64,000 bases of DNA. It comes from Anastrepha obliqua. Its lineage: Eukaryota; Arthropoda; Insecta; Diptera; Tephritidae. The stretch covers positions 44,304,001 through 44,368,000 of the forward strand of contig NC_072895.1 of NCBI RefSeq assembly GCF_027943255.1. The letters are read 5' to 3'. Shown one piece after another: positions 22,009-36,100 of the stretch (within the stretch, counting starts at the first letter, position 1; every line of letters begins with the position of its first letter). A program made the translations under genes and the position numbers. The notes under the pieces were generated by a model that made no database searches, was not told the origin of the DNA, and was given only the letters and a program-made list of their open reading frames with translations.

Positions 22009-22260
22009 GTATCGGAGACGTAAGGTTTACATAAAAAACAGGTGGCAACACATTCAAAACTTTTTAAAATGAATTTGTGAAATGATCTTGAATGAATGGA
22101 TGAAGGTCTACGCTGCGACCTTTTATAGTTTAAATATTTATAGTATCGAAAACATGAGGCTTACATAAAAAATAGGCAGCTCATTCAAAACTTATTAAAA
22201 TACAATTTTGTGAGACGATGGATGGATATCTGAGCTTCAGTATTTGGATTTTTATTTAGG
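22009..22260. repeat. Two-copy direct repeat, period ~134 bp
   Basis: GTATCGGAGACGTAAGGTTT at 22009 recurs as GTATCGAAAACATGAGGCTT at 22143. In both copies it is followed by ACATAAAAAA, then an ATTCAAAACTT stretch and a GGATGGAT-like end. The copies are clearly diverged. Confidence 0.75.
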
Positions 22261-23320
22261 GCACTAATATTTTAACGAAATTTTCTTCTCCACAAAGTCT
22301 CCCCAAAAAGCTATTTTAACTCTAAACTCTCTTCAGAAATGAAGAAGTATTTTTTATTCACATCGGAATATTTAAATCACTCAATGAAGCTTTTACCTTA
22401 GCTTTAAGCTTTGTCAGAACCAAGAGATTACATATTAAACAAAAATGCATATTTTGGTTATATGACCTAGAAACCACAGCTAAACAAAATCTTTTACTTA
22501 ATTGAAAACCAAAAGAATTTTAAAAATTAGTTTAGATGCGCATTTACGTAGCACAGTGTATACAGTAGTGTATGTAGAAAAATTCAAGAACAATTATATA
22601 AAACAAATTATGAATATCTAAATAAATGCTTCCGGCTCAGAATTATTCTGATTTTCCTTGTTACAAATATCATGAAATTTCAAAAATAATCTGATATAGA
22701 ATAAGTCTCATGCCAGTTCACTGTCGCAAATGCACGCCTGCAGCTCTTTGCAGTTTTTATTTCATAAATAAAAATTTTATCTCTATTAAAGAGCTCCAAA
22801 TTGCCATCAGCCACGCTAGCTGGTACACTTCACCCGCCACATCGAATAAAATCGCACAAAAGCAATGAAATGCAATGAAATGCCTAATTATAACTACAAA
22901 AATTTATTCGAATTTGATTCAATTTAGACGATTCGCCAACTGCCTGACTAGCCGTTGCTCATCACTTGATTAGCGACGTTATGCCGCCTGCAAATTATAT
23001 GGGCCATTCATAAAGATGTGCACACATAAACACTCGTACATTTACACAACAAAGCATACAAAGCAAAAGTTCAAGGCGAGCATGCGTCATCACTAGGCAG
23101 CAAATGCATTATTTAATCAACAAGTAGCTGTGCGTCTGTCTTCAACACTCACAGCCTTACACACACACATCGATGCAAGTACATACTCTCTGCATACATA
23201 CTTACATAAGCGTATACGTAGTGTACTTTTGCTCCTGGCATATGGTGCAGAAAAAATTAGTTTACTCGCGTAAGTGCAAATTATTCAAGCAACCACACAA
23301 ACTCATGTGTAGCTATATAA

Positions 23321-23344
23321 CTATATATATATATATATATATAT
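23321..23344. repeat. (TA)n microsatellite
   Basis: About twelve uninterrupted TA units; a shorter TA run lies at 23370-23390. Confidence 0.9.
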
Positions 23345-25139
23345 GTATTTATATTCAGAACAAGTAGCCATATATATATACATGCATATATATTGTTGTC
23401 TAAACAAATCATTATTTGTTTGTGTTATGCCCTCAGCCTCTAAGAGTGGTGTCTGCGCTACGCTCTAGTTGTTCAGCAGTGATTACTTTCGCTGGCAGGC
23501 GGGCCTCTCGTTCTCAGATTGTTTGATTGCAGGCGGCAGCAACAAGTAGTACACACCAATTGCTGGTGTCAGAAAATTCTCGCTTAATTCTAATGGAGCT
23601 TTGGAGAAAAGTTTTCCGTTTTTTCTTTCATGATTTTAAATGAATATTGTTGCAAAGGCATATTAATATGTACATTAATTTGAATTTTACATACATTTTT
23701 TTAACTCTTCAATTTTCAAAACAAATTAAGTTGAAAAAAATGGTTTTTGAGTTAAATTCCTTGTATATGTAAATTTGACGACAAAAAGTAAGTAAATAAC
23801 AAATTTCAAAATTTTGTTTAAGGTCATATGGGTTCATAAATCATACATTTATGCGGAATTTTATATATACATATTTCCATAACTTTCCAATTCTCTCTAA
23901 CTTGAAAGAAATTGTTTTTTTAGATTAAACTGCCTTTACATACATACATATTTGATGGAAGAAAGTAAATAAATAAGCAATTTTAAAAATCTTTAAAAAT
24001 AATTTGTTTGAGAAAATGTTGTTAAAAATGGCTTTATTGCGTAACATTTTAGCTCGTTCTCCTACAAAAACCATATGAACCCAGGTTTCAAACTTTGTGC
24101 AAATAAAAAATACAAATATTCAGCAGATTTGCAATAAAAAGTTCAAACTTCTTAATCAGCATTTTTTTATAAAAAATTTCAGTATGTGGGCTACAGCCCA
24201 TTAAATTTTAATATAATATAATGCAAGTATCAAGGAGCTCAAAAATTGCATTGATGTTTCAACATCTTTTTGCTGACGGACGGTTGTTGGGTGTTTTCTT
24301 CCTTATAAGAAAAATGTGGAGCATTCGTAATGGCGAGAAAATGCACAAGACCGCCGGAATTAAAAATTGTACGTCAAACTGTACGCCATGTCAATTTGTT
24401 CTGAAATCAAATATTCTACTCGTCCAATAATAAATTAGGGCGCGAAAATATTTTTTTGGCACGCGCTAATTTATGATTGCTGCTTTTTGTGGCATTGTTG
24501 ATTGATTTGTTTGCTTGTTTATATACACTTTGGCTATTCAAATATTTGAAAACACCTTAAAATACCTGAAATGTTGAATGTGTATTTTCCACCAAGAAAA
24601 ATTTGCTTAAGAAGCATACGAGAATTTTTTGTGTAAATATTCGAAATTAAAACGTTAGAGATTTGTTTGGAAAAAAAAACACGTGGGCGTATACGCAACA
24701 TTTCTGAGCTCATATTTTATGCAGTTTATTGTGGTTATTAATATAATGTGACTTTTTTGTTTAAGAAAATAAAAGGCATTTATGTTACGAACACACTAAA
24801 CATACTCTTCTATATTTATGCAATCAGAAATAATGCAAAGTACAATAAATAAAATAAATAATTTTTTACAGATTCGTGCTAAAGTTATTAAATAATATAT
24901 AAAGTATTTTCCAATAAAGGCGGATAATTATTGAATATAATAAAACAAGCTCTCTGTGTAGTATTGACAAGCTTCGTTTTTATTTGAACATCCTTAAAAT
25001 ATCGCCTGGGTCTCACACTGTGGCAGGTATGCAAAATGTTAAATTTTAAATGAATTTGCTGCATAGTCGGATGCATTTCAGGTAGGTACAGCTGTGGTTA
25101 TGTTTACTTTGAGGGCATTGGTTGACTATGTCTTATTAG

Positions 25140-25490
25140 TACAAGGCTGTGACTTAAGGAAATGCCTTAGGCGGAAGTTTAAAGCGGTCAAATCACCCGA
25201 CCTTTATGACCACTTCAAGTAATCTCCGTGAGAGGTAATCATACTCTCAACTCGTTCATGCAGAATTTCGATTGCGGCGTTTGCTGTGTGGCACGTTATG
25301 CAATTTTGCTGGCAACAATCGATCTGTAAGTTTACCAAAGAGCTAACCAATGATGACGCGCTAACCCAAAATCCGTACAAGTTAGTAAATTTCATTTGAG
25401 TTGAATTCGTTCCTTATATGGCAATTTACTTTCTTTGTTTATTAACATAGCCATGCGCCCGAAAATGCACCTCGCCGCTAAAGGTGATTC
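25140..25490 (-). pseudogene. DDD-type transposase relic
   Basis: The minus strand reads FSGEVHFRAHGYVNKQ near 25482-25433, matching the first catalytic region [15 protein letters not shown] of the 45437-46519 transposase. QQNCITCHTANAAIEILHER is at 25204-25330, matching [11 protein letters not shown] with the Asp changed to Asn. Past a stop there is RSGDLTALNF, the third Asp region. Several frame breaks separate the blocks. Confidence 0.8.
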
Positions 25491-26049
25491 CTCAACAAAA
25501 ATAAACATTGTTTTTTGAATACTCCGAAGTCAGTGCACAGACATAGTTTTATTTGATTTTGAACCAGACAAACCCGATGGTTCAATTGAATCTTGTTTGG
25601 GTGTAGGCCTAGTATCGGTACAAAATTCACGAAGCTCAAGCCTGAGACTTTCTGCAGGCCGAGGAATTAACTGCCTTGAGCTCACAGACAGACGCGTTGC
25701 CGTAATGTAGCATCAACGTGTGCAACTTTTTTACTAACGAACACTCATCCGAGTATTTGCTGATCAATCGCAATCCAAGCAAGCCCTCGCCGCTTAAGAA
25801 TCATAAATTTATCACTATATTAAATGAACCAAGGTAGAGTTGGGCCAGTGAACTTCTCCTGTTGGCTCCAACCCAAAAAAAGACACGGTGAGTCTGAGGT
25901 CAACAAATTCATAGCGATTGCTTTTTGGAAAGAGCTCGAAAAAACTAAAAAAAGTTAATCGGGCCATATTTAAATATATATGCAGAGCAGTTGAATTTAT
26001 TTGAAGCCGAGTAGAAGCAAAAGCCACCGCATTTCGAGAGAAATAAATT

Positions 26050-26190
26050 TCTTTCAGCAAAACAATGCACTCGGCATAATTCCTCAGTCAAATTGGCGAA
26101 ATCGATTAGATGGAGTTCATACAGCATGTGAGTGCTCTCCGGATTTAATACCGTTAAACATTTTCCTATTTTCAAGTGCAAAGAAATGAC
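26050..26190 (+). pseudogene. Possible Tc1/mariner transposase fragment
   Basis: The plus strand reads FFQQNNALGIIPQSN and, about 20 residues on, CSPDLIPLNIFLFSSAKK. This recalls FQQDNA...SPDLxPLDxFLFG of IS630/Tc1/mariner transposases. The spacing is shorter than in intact enzymes and the first Asp is Asn. Confidence 0.45.
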
Positions 26191-26737
26191 TCATCGCTAA
26201 ATGATTTGGTTCGAACGAAGAATCTATGGCATATTTCTTGAGAGCCTGGAACAGTGTTTATTTAGAAAGCATACAAATATGGAAGAATTGCATATAGAAT
26301 TTCTTATTTGAATGTTCGATTAATTTTTGATCCACCTTGGTAGTACTTAATTCGGCGTGAGTTATGCATCTTTCCTATAAGTTACCTTAATTTTATATTT
26401 TCCATTTCGTGCCCATTGCATTTCTGAGAAAATCCCCTCGGTAAGGCTTTAAAATTAAATCAAATTCTATTTATAGTTAATATAGCACATGAAATATCTC
26501 ATTATGCTCTTAAAGCTCCATTAGCTAGAGCGTAATCTGAACTAAATCACTGTGAATTGTACGATATTCCGCTTTCAAGAGAGTTGTTAAGCTCCTCATA
26601 CCTCAATAGTGGTTTTACGTAAGTTTTGGTTAGTTAAATTTCTAGGTATATTTGTATTTTATTCGTTTCATAGGTCAGTAGGAAGCTTTAACTGGAAGCA
26701 TTAACTTACAAATAATAAAAATAAAAAAATACGTGAC
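26191..26737. other. Intergenic DNA, nothing recognised
   Basis: AT-rich, no coding potential and no repeat seen. Confidence 0.4.
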
Positions 26738-26752
26738 AACCCTAATACCCAA

Positions 26753-26832
26753 CAAGTTGGTAACGAGGATGTGGCAACAAAATGGAAGCGCTAGTTGGAT
26801 TCTGGAAGAATCACCACTTTCACCAACCAACC
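26753..26832 (-). mobile_element. 80-bp 5'-truncated non-LTR retrotransposon with 15-bp target duplication
   Basis: The 80-bp segment is flanked by identical copies of AACCCTAATACCCAA (26738-26752 and 26833-26847). On the minus strand it resembles the 3' end of the plus-strand element at 50310-51118: GGTTGGTTGGT, then GGTGATTCTTCCAGAATCCA and TTTTGTTGCCACATCCTCGT. Severe 5' truncation plus a long target duplication is what target-primed reverse transcription leaves. Confidence 0.93.
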
Positions 26833-27086
26833 AACCCTAATACCCAAAGAAAAATAATATTTCGAACTCTTAAACAATCACTTTGTCTTTAATCGATTGC
26901 ACTCCGGTGACTTTAGTGAATATTGAATACAATAAATATACAACAAATAAATTACAATAATTGCACAAATGAAAAGGCATTTCTATGAATACATCAAGCA
27001 AAATACGAGTATTATCCCCGCAACATCCTTCACTATTCGAGGCGTTAGACATAAATTTGTACTGTTCCACAGCGATCGCTACTCCT

Positions 27087-27158
27087 CTAGAACTGCATGC
27101 GTCGTTGTTTATTGCGGAAATTAATGACCAAAAATACGGCCAGCAAAAAGCCAAGTAC
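27087..27158 (-). CDS. Tetraspanin B, last coding exon
   Basis: Twenty-three codons and TAG after acceptor [28 protein letters not shown], then MQF. It completes membrane segment 4 and the tail. Confidence 0.93.
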   Translation of the reverse strand, partial: VLGFLLAVFLVINFRNKQRRMQF

Positions 27159-30100
27159 CTGAAAACACACAAAAACACAAAAGTAAGCAAATAGTAACCA
27201 TTAATGTGAGTATTTCTTGCACAGCTGTCTGCGTACCTCAAGTGCGGCAATCACCCACGAAGCAGTGGCGATGGTCGTCGTCTCACTGTCATAGTAACGC
27301 TGCAATTTGGCGCTGCAACCTTCCGTATACATTTTATTGGCATCTGCGTCATTTTGATCGGTGTAGCAGCTGAGTGGTATTTGCCGATTCAACAATATAT
27401 AATCCTGTGAACTATCTTTGCCGCAGCATTCATATTTCGATTGCAAAGCATCCATTTTGTCGTGGTCCCAAGCATCTTCGACTCTACCAATGCCACTTTT
27501 TGTTTGACGGTCATTCAGAATAATAATAGTTACGGCAATTTGTAGAATAGCTAGCAGTAGCAAGAAAACAGCGCACTGGATGAGGAATGAAAAGTTTTTC
27601 TCTTTAATTCATTTTTATTTCAAAGTGTGCATGGTTGAAGTGATAGGCATTTATTTTTTACACTTACTGTCACAGTGAGGCAAATGGATTCGCGCAGCGC
27701 TGCCACACAACCGATAATAGCAAATAGTACCACCAATCCGAAGATTATAAAGGCTGGTGTATCCCAATCATCTGGCACGGCTCCAGAATTGACCGCAATC
27801 AGTACGATGGCGGCGATACCAAAAAGCTGGAAGAAAACGAAAAATTAAAAAAAAATTGGACAAGCTTTTATTGGTAGACAAATTATGTAAACATTTTGTT
27901 TTTTTTTTTTTAGTTTTATTTTATTTTTTTAGTTTATTTATTTATTTCTGTATTATATTTTGAATGCTTTTAAAATAAACTATTCTAAAATCTAATTTTT
28001 ACAAACTTTCTTAAATACCAGTCTCTTCCTTTAAGTGGGATTTTTCAAAAAATCAATTTTTTTTTTGATATTTCAAAAGTTTAGGCTTTTAAAAATATAC
28101 TGCCAAATTTTTGGAAGGATATTCCCAGTATTTTGGATTCTACAGTCGTTTTAGAAGGTAGAGTCAGATTCGTCAAGCGGCCACTCTCAAAACTTTAAAC
28201 TCAATTATCTCAAAACTACTTTTTTCGGCCTGGTGTTGTCAAAAAAAAAAAAAACACTATTCAAGTGAATCGTCTGAAATTTTATTATGTTGTGCACAAC
28301 ATCAATGGCTATCGCCCGTACTAGAATCATATTATTATTTAAATTATTTCGTTTTTTTTTTTTATTAAAAAACTGAAAAAAATTCGATTTTCACAGTATC
28401 AAAATGAAAACCGTGCCATTTTGTCAAATTTTTATTTTTTTTTATTTTTATTCTAGCACGGGACATAGATACCTACAATCATTTTGATTAATATTTTTTT
28501 TGGTTTTTGTGTGTAAGATAAATAGAAGAGCCAAAATGGACAACACCGTCCAGGTCCAATTTTTCGGGAGCGTCAACTTCAGCGCCATTTTTATATATAG
28601 GTATATATATAATTTGCGCGTACACCCTTTTTGGGTGTTTGGCCGAGCTTCTCCTCCTATTTGTGGCGTGCGCCTTGATGTTGTTCCACAAATGGTGGGA
28701 CCTACAGTTTCAAGCCGACTCCGAACGGCAGATATTTTTGTGAGGAGCTTTTTCATGGCAGAAATACACTCGGAGGTTTGCCATTGCCTGCCAAGGGGCG
28801 ACCGCTATTAGAAAAATGTTTTTCTTAATTTTGGTGTTTTCACCGAGATTCGAACCGACGTTCTGTCTGTGAATTCCGAATGGTAGTCACGCATCAACCC
28901 ATTCGGCTACGGCGGCCGCCCAGCACCATTTTTAAAATTATTAAAATTAAAAAAAAAAAAATGTTTCATTTTTTGTTTGTGAAAAAAGTTAAATAAAAAG
29001 CCTAAAAGATTTAAATATCGTTTTTCATTTCGAGCTCTAGACCGGGACCCCTTAAATATCAGGAAAAGACATCTTATAAAAAAATCTCAAATAAAGAGTG
29101 TACCCTAGGGACTAATCAGAGAATACATAGATTTGTGCACAGTGTTTTGTATTTTGAAGAAAATATTTGCTCCAAGGTTTCTTTCGACATAAGTTACACA
29201 AACTTAGAATGAAATTTTAGTCCATTGAAAAATGTAATTTATGAGAAAGTAAAAACATGCGTAGGCAGCACTACTATTGTGTTGGGGAATAAGTCCTTAG
29301 CGTTTTAATATTTCCTTTTAAGTATTCAGCAGGGTAAGCATTTATTCGATTGAACTCTTTCTGCTCTACAAAATTGTGATAATGGCATTTTTGAGTTATT
29401 TAATTTTTTATTAGTTTTGAGTAGCTCACTTTTGAAGGAGAACGGTCACCAAACCAGTTGTGAATCGGTGGAAAAAATGAACTGCCTTTATGATGACGAT
29501 TCCCATTCATCTACATTCAATGAGATTTACCGAAAAATTGGACGCTGGGGTGTCTCACGAGCTCAACGAAAGAAAAAAAAGCCGCTTTCAAATTGTTTCT
29601 CAGCATCTCGCTCGCCATCGAGCAACACGCGGACACGGGAGATGAGAAATGATGGGTATACATTAATATGAAGCAAAGAAAGAAGTGGGTGGTTCCAGGA
29701 GATACGCCAAAGCCGAGAATCAAAAGTTTGGTGGGACTGACAGAGCAAGATGCACTGGGAAAAGTTCTAAAAGAATGCCACAATCAACAAGGAGCTCTAT
29801 ATTGTCAAGCTACACCTCTTGAATGAGGCTATTCAACTAAAAAGACCTGATCGATATGGTCAAACCATACTCTTGCACGACAACGCCAGACCCCATGTTG
29901 CACAAGTCGTCAAAGCCGCCTCCAAGAGTTCGAATGGGAGGTTCTTCGGCACCCGCCGTATTCTCCGGACATTACATCGACCGATTACCGTCTTTTCCGC
30001 CCCCTGTCAAACCGTAACAAAGAGGTTCTTAAAAACGGCCTCAATCACTTCTTTAACAACAGATTGGCGGAACGGTATTAACAAATTGGCCGAGAGGTGG

Positions 30101-33100
30101 GAACAGATTGTAAACAGAAACGCGCAATGTATAATTGATTAACTTATTGATATAAATATTGTTTTTTCTTTAAATAAAAGTCTTCGGTAAAAATGCTACG
30201 AACTTATTCCCTAATCTAATATAGAGGGCTATTCAATAGGTGCGCTTCAACTTTTTTCCGATAGGGAGGGCGAACGACGCAATATTTTTTATTTTTCGCT
30301 TGTCATTTGTAAACTTCATTAGTATACATTTCATCATGGAACGCTATACACTTGAGCAACGATTGCAAATCGTGCAAATTTTTTATGAAAATAATCGTTC
30401 TGTTGCTGCTACTTTAAGAGCATTACGGCCATTTTACGGTCCATTTAACAAGCCGTCCCGTTTTGGGGTTATGTGAAGTCATTGGTCTACAGTAACAAGG
30501 CGGCGACGATTTGTGAGCTCAGAGCCAATATTGAACGCGAAATTGCTGGAATTTCGGTCGATTTATGCAAAAGAGTGGTCGAAAATTGGGTTCAACGATT
30601 GGACTTCGTAAAACGTGCACGCGGTGGTCATGCAAAAGAAATCGAATTTCATACTTAAATGTATATGTTCAAACTCGATAATAAAAAAAAATTAGCTAAA
30701 AAAGTCAAACCGTTTGTGTTTTATTCAAAAAAGTTCAAAAGTTGAAGCGCTCTTACTGAAAAACCCATATAAAATCTGTAGTTTCATGTGCATATACAAT
30801 TTTTCTAAGACAACTTTTACTGTGCACGGTGTAATATAATAAATATTAGAGAATTAAATTCTTAAATAGTAGCATCTACTTATAGTGAGTCACTGTCATG
30901 AGTCACCATAATTGACAAACTGAACAAAACAATTCAAGCTAATTTTTTTCTTTGGTTTCGGTATTTTTCTTTTTAATTAAGATAGCAAATAAACTCATAT
31001 AAAGTAAACTCAAAAATATTACACACAAATTCAAGCAAGTAAAATTAATAAAAATAGAAATTTCTTATTTCATTTCAGTCTATGACATTAAAACGCTTAC
31101 AGACTATATTACAAAACCAAACCGTAACTTTAATTAAACGAAGAGTAGAATGACTCAATATTCTACGCAATTAATATAGCAATTGATGCCTTGAAAATTC
31201 AATATTAATTATTTTTGAGATTTTATTGAATTCAGTAAAAATTTAAAAGATAAAAGGGGAATTAAAAAAGTCAACTCTGTTGGGAAAATTGAAACAAATC
31301 TGGACTACAATATGTGGCCATGATTATAAAAGTAGTCAAAGTGATAAATTTCTTATTTTCACATATTTAATGAATATTACTAGAGATTTATTGATGAATA
31401 TTAAGAGATCCGGAAGAGTATCAATTTTATCCATACTGAGTACATCCCAACCCAACAACCTAAGTCTTATTTAGAAAACCTCGGATAGCTACAGAAAAAT
31501 GCATTGCTGTGTCCTCATTCTCAAGATAGGATAAGCACATTGGGTCGCCAATAATTCCCCTGGTCGCCATAGGCTGACCACGTTGTGCCTTGTCGTCAAA
31601 GCCGCCTCCAAGAGTTCGAATGGGAGGTTCTTCGGCACCCGCCGTATTCTCCGGACATTACATCGACCGATTACCGTCTTTTCCGCCCCCTGTCAAACCG
31701 TAACAAAGAGGTTCTTAAAAACGGCCTCAATCACTTCTTTAACAACAGATTGGCGGAACGGTATTAACAAATTGGCCGAGAGGTGGGAACAGATTGTAAA
31801 CAGAAACGCGCAATGTATAATTGATTAACTTATTGATATAAATATTGTTTTTTCTTTAAATAAAAGTCTTCGGTAAAAATGCTACGAACTTATTCCCTAA
31901 TCTAATATAGAGGGCTATTCAATAGGTGCGCTTCAACTTTTTTCCGATAGGGAGGGCGAACGACGCAATATTTTTTATTTTTCGCTTGTCATTTGTAAAC
32001 TTCATTAGTATACATTTCATCATGGAACGCTATACACTTGAGCAACGATTGCAAATCGTGCAAATTTTTTATGAAAATAATCGTTCTGTTGCTGCTACTT
32101 TAAGAGCATTACGGCCATTTTACGGTCCATTTAACAAGCCGTCCCGTTTTGGGGTTATGTGAAGTCATTGGTCTACAGTAACAAGGCGGCGACGATTTGT
32201 GAGCTCAGAGCCAATATTGAACGCGAAATTGCTGGAATTTCGGTCGATTTATGCAAAAGAGTGGTCGAAAATTGGGTTCAACGATTGGACTTCGTAAAAC
32301 GTGCACGCGGTGGTCATGCAAAAGAAATCGAATTTCATACTTAAATGTATATGTTCAAACTCGATAATAAAAAAAAATTAGCTAAAAAAGTCAAACCGTT
32401 TGTGTTTTATTCAAAAAAGTTCAAAAGTTGAAGCGCTCTTACTGAAAAACCCATATAAAATCTGTAGTTTCATGTGCATATACAATTTTTCTAAGACAAC
32501 TTTTACTGTGCACGGTGTAATATAATAAATATTAGAGAATTAAATTCTTAAATAGTAGCATCTACTTATAGTGAGTCACTGTCATGAGTCACCATAATTG
32601 ACAAACTGAACAAAACAATTCAAGCTAATTTTTTTCTTTGGTTTCGGTATTTTTCTTTTTAATTAAGATAGCAAATAAACTCATATAAAGTAAACTCAAA
32701 AATATTACACACAAATTCAAGCAAGTAAAATTAATAAAAATAGAAATTTCTTATTTCATTTCAGTCTATGACATTAAAACGCTTACAGACTATATTACAA
32801 AACCAAACCGTAACTTTAATTAAACGAAGAGTAGAATGACTCAATATTCTACGCAATTAATATAGCAATTGATGCCTTGAAAATTCAATATTAATTATTT
32901 TTGAGATTTTATTGAATTCAGTAAAAATTTAAAAGATAAAAGGGGAATTAAAAAAGTCAACTCTGTTGGGAAAATTGAAACAAATCTGGACTACAATATG
33001 TGGCCATGATTATAAAAGTAGTCAAAGTGATAAATTTCTTATTTTCACATATTTAATGAATATTACTAGAGATTTATTGATGAATATTAAGAGATCCGGA

Positions 33101-36100
33101 AGAGTATCAATTTTATCCATACTGAGTACATCCCAACCCAACAACCTAAGTCTTATTTAGAAAACCTCGGATAGCTACAGAAAAATGCATTGCTGTGTCC
33201 TCATTCTCAAGATAGGATAAGCACATTGGGTCGCCAATAATTCCCCTGGTCGCCATAGGCTGACCACGTTGTGCCTTGTGATCACACCCCCAATACTCTT
33301 AATTGCTTTCTACAAAGGTTGCTAATTTCCCGTTTCGCCTTTTCACAATGTACTTGGCTACTCTACAGGTGTACCGCGTCTTCTATGGATGAACCTCATG
33401 AAGTCGTTAAGGGGGGAGCCTGGTTTATAAGGTCTAAAAATTGCATCTCTTTGCTATTTTTTTTAAGGAAAAAATTAATTTAGCACCGCAAAGTTTTTTC
33501 TATCTTTTAATGAACATTTAAAAAGTATAAAAAATTTTTGTACTGGTTAAAATAAGTTGAAAAAAATGTTTAACATAGAAATTAGTAGAGCGCTGCAACG
33601 CTGGAGTTTCCAACTGGCGTACAAGATACAGCTCGTAATTATTATCTAAAGCAAAAAATTCAAATGGATTTCTAATTATCATGATTTTTTATTCTAGATG
33701 AACTAAGAAAACTGAGAGAAATTCCAAAATTTCAACTTTTTGGAGGTTTTAAAGAAATAAATGCCTTTCTATAAAAATAATTCACTTTAACTTGGTATAA
33801 AAATCTTGAAAAATTTTTTTTTACCTATTTTGTTAGTTCAAATAGAAGAGAATTTAATACCGAAGGGAACAAGCTATGATTCATTTCAAAAAGTTCATTA
33901 GTTTTTTTTCATTCATGTACGCCAATTCAAAGAAATCATAAAAATGAAAAGTCGAGAAAAGAAGATAAAGTTTGTACTATAGCTGTCCGGTCACAGCGTA
34001 AATACCTAACGCTCGCCTACCTTTGGCTTTGTATCTACGGAAATATTGAGAATTAGGCTCTGTAACTTTGTGTGAATATTCTGAAATATATTAGGAATCG
34101 CTTAAAACGAAAAAAAAAATTGATTTTTTTGAACTTATAAACCAGGCTCCCCCCTTAAATCGATGCAAAATTAGAAAAAAGGGCTTAGGAAATAGTGGCA
34201 TGCTTGCAGGGCCTTCATTAGGCAGTTTATCAGCAAATCTTTTCCCTGTAATACCACAAATAAGGCGATTTTTGTTATGTTTTGCAACACTGTTAAGTTT
34301 TGACTTACTCTCCCCGACTAATTTCGAAAAGCAGCGCATGTTAGCAGCTTGACTGTCACTACAAATTCCAATACTACTATCTTGCCACTTTTTCCACTTA
34401 TTCCAATTCAAGTTGGAATAGACTTCCGTTAAGAATACCGTAGCCATCTGTCCTGTAACGTGGGAATACTTAGTGTATTTATCTTAGTACAATCCAGATC
34501 GGCTACTAACACTGGTTTTGGATCCGTTAATAGGTTCTCTAGACTTAACCATTGATCTCTATGTCGAATCAAGGCATCACACTTCCTACCGAAGTTACCA
34601 TAAGGTATCCGATTATCAGCTGACATCATTGAACAGTGCGCACCGATCCGACAACTAGTGGCACATCTGACAATGGCCAGTGTTTTCTTAACTTGAGCCT
34701 GTACGCCGTCTTCATAACTTCTTTTCAAATTTGAAAATCTATAGGTTGCAAGTTCAGGATGTCGTTAGGTGCGTCGCCAGATGTCGTACACGTAGCCCCT
34801 GTGATACCCAAGCACACACTTCTCTGTAGTCCGGTTTGGGGTTTTATTTAATGAATTGCATTTGAATAAAGTAAAAAATATTTTTATTTTTATATGACAT
34901 ATGAATATGAAATTTTGTGTGAATTTCATACGAAAATGTTATTTTAAAGTTGGAATTGAGATAAACCATTTTCAAAATTGTCTGAATATAGTAGTCCATT
35001 TTTATAATTTTGAATTTTTAAGATCCTTATAAAGCTGCTACAATACTGGAGAGATATTTGGTAGTAAACACATAAGATCTTTTATCTTTTTCTTCCGCTA
35101 CTGGTCTAGTGGTGGTGTATAATGTAAGTATATTTCTGCTCTTCCTCTTTTAGGTAAAATATTCGAAATGTCAAATTTAAAATCATCGAAAGAAGTTTTA
35201 CAGAACATTTAAAAGGTTAATTTTTCAGGAATGCTCAGGGTTAAATATGAGTAGTTTGCTTTTTATTTTCATTTTTATCCATTTTCATCTATGCTACTTT
35301 AATGTTACGACTTCGTCCTGAACAAGCAGTAAGCTACTACGTGTTTTTGAGTCCTCCAGATGCACTAAAATGTATGATGCTACTTCCTGTGCACCTCTTG
35401 AAGCTGTCGTTTCATCCCATACATACATCCTACCATTGTCATAATGAGCATTATGAAAATCTAAATTGTATTGAGAATCCATAAATTAATTGAGAATCCA
35501 TATTATTTCCTGGAATTTTCTTTTGCTTTTTTCTGGTTTTCTGCAAGACAATTCCTAGCTCGTTACCGGCATATATAACCAAAGACAAACTTAAGTACTT
35601 GAACAGTTATTCTATTTCAAACAATTTCAAATCAATAAGCTTACAACGAGTTTTATAAGCAGGTAAGGGTTTATAAAAATTAAGCGATCAGTCGACCTAA
35701 CTACCATATAAGGGACGTTTCTTCCAAAACAGCACAAATTAGGCTGCCACTTTTATGATTTTATTGGATATTTTCCGCCTTCTGCAGCGATAAAAAGCAA
35801 CCGATATTTGATGTTTTTTTGGAAAACAAGGAGTTGCGACGCAACGATGCCAAGATCCAGATACCGGGGAAACCGAAAGCCAGCATATTGGTGGACAGAT
35901 GAAATTGCTAAACTACGTAAGGATAGTAACTCTGCTAGAAGAAAAGCTCAAAGAGCGCGAGGTCGTACAAATTACGATGAACTTCAGAATGATTATAAAT
36001 GCAGAAAATGCCGACAATGATCCTTGGGGATTAGCTTACAAGATAGTTATGAGCAAAATTAAAGAACCAAGGGCGCCACAGCCGACCTGTTCGGTACTAA

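Larger units (their letters stand above)
21850..25130. other. Intergenic DNA between tetraspanins A and B
   Basis: No gene is recognised. A two-copy repeat lies at 22009-22260 and a TA microsatellite near 23321. About 22700-23600 is less AT-rich and lacks transposon similarity, so it may be single-copy regulatory DNA. About 24050-24400 holds a dispersed-repeat copy (ACAAAAACCATATGAACCC at 24065). Confidence 0.5.
29908..31593. repeat. Tandem duplication, unit 1 of 2 (1,686 bp)
   Basis: The unit contains the 3' third of a mariner, a 544-bp Tc1-like deletion derivative, AT-rich DNA and the end of a non-LTR ORF2. It is followed directly by a second copy in the same direction. I saw no differences on reading along both. 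Confidence 0.95.

Noticed and set aside
24221..24430. 69-codon plus-strand frame
   Set aside because: It overlaps a dispersed-repeat copy and has no conserved motif.
28820..28920. tRNA gene suggested by box A and box B
   Set aside because: The boxes lie in the head of a SINE, the cloverleaf arms do not pair as a complete tRNA, and the head is fused to the repeat body.
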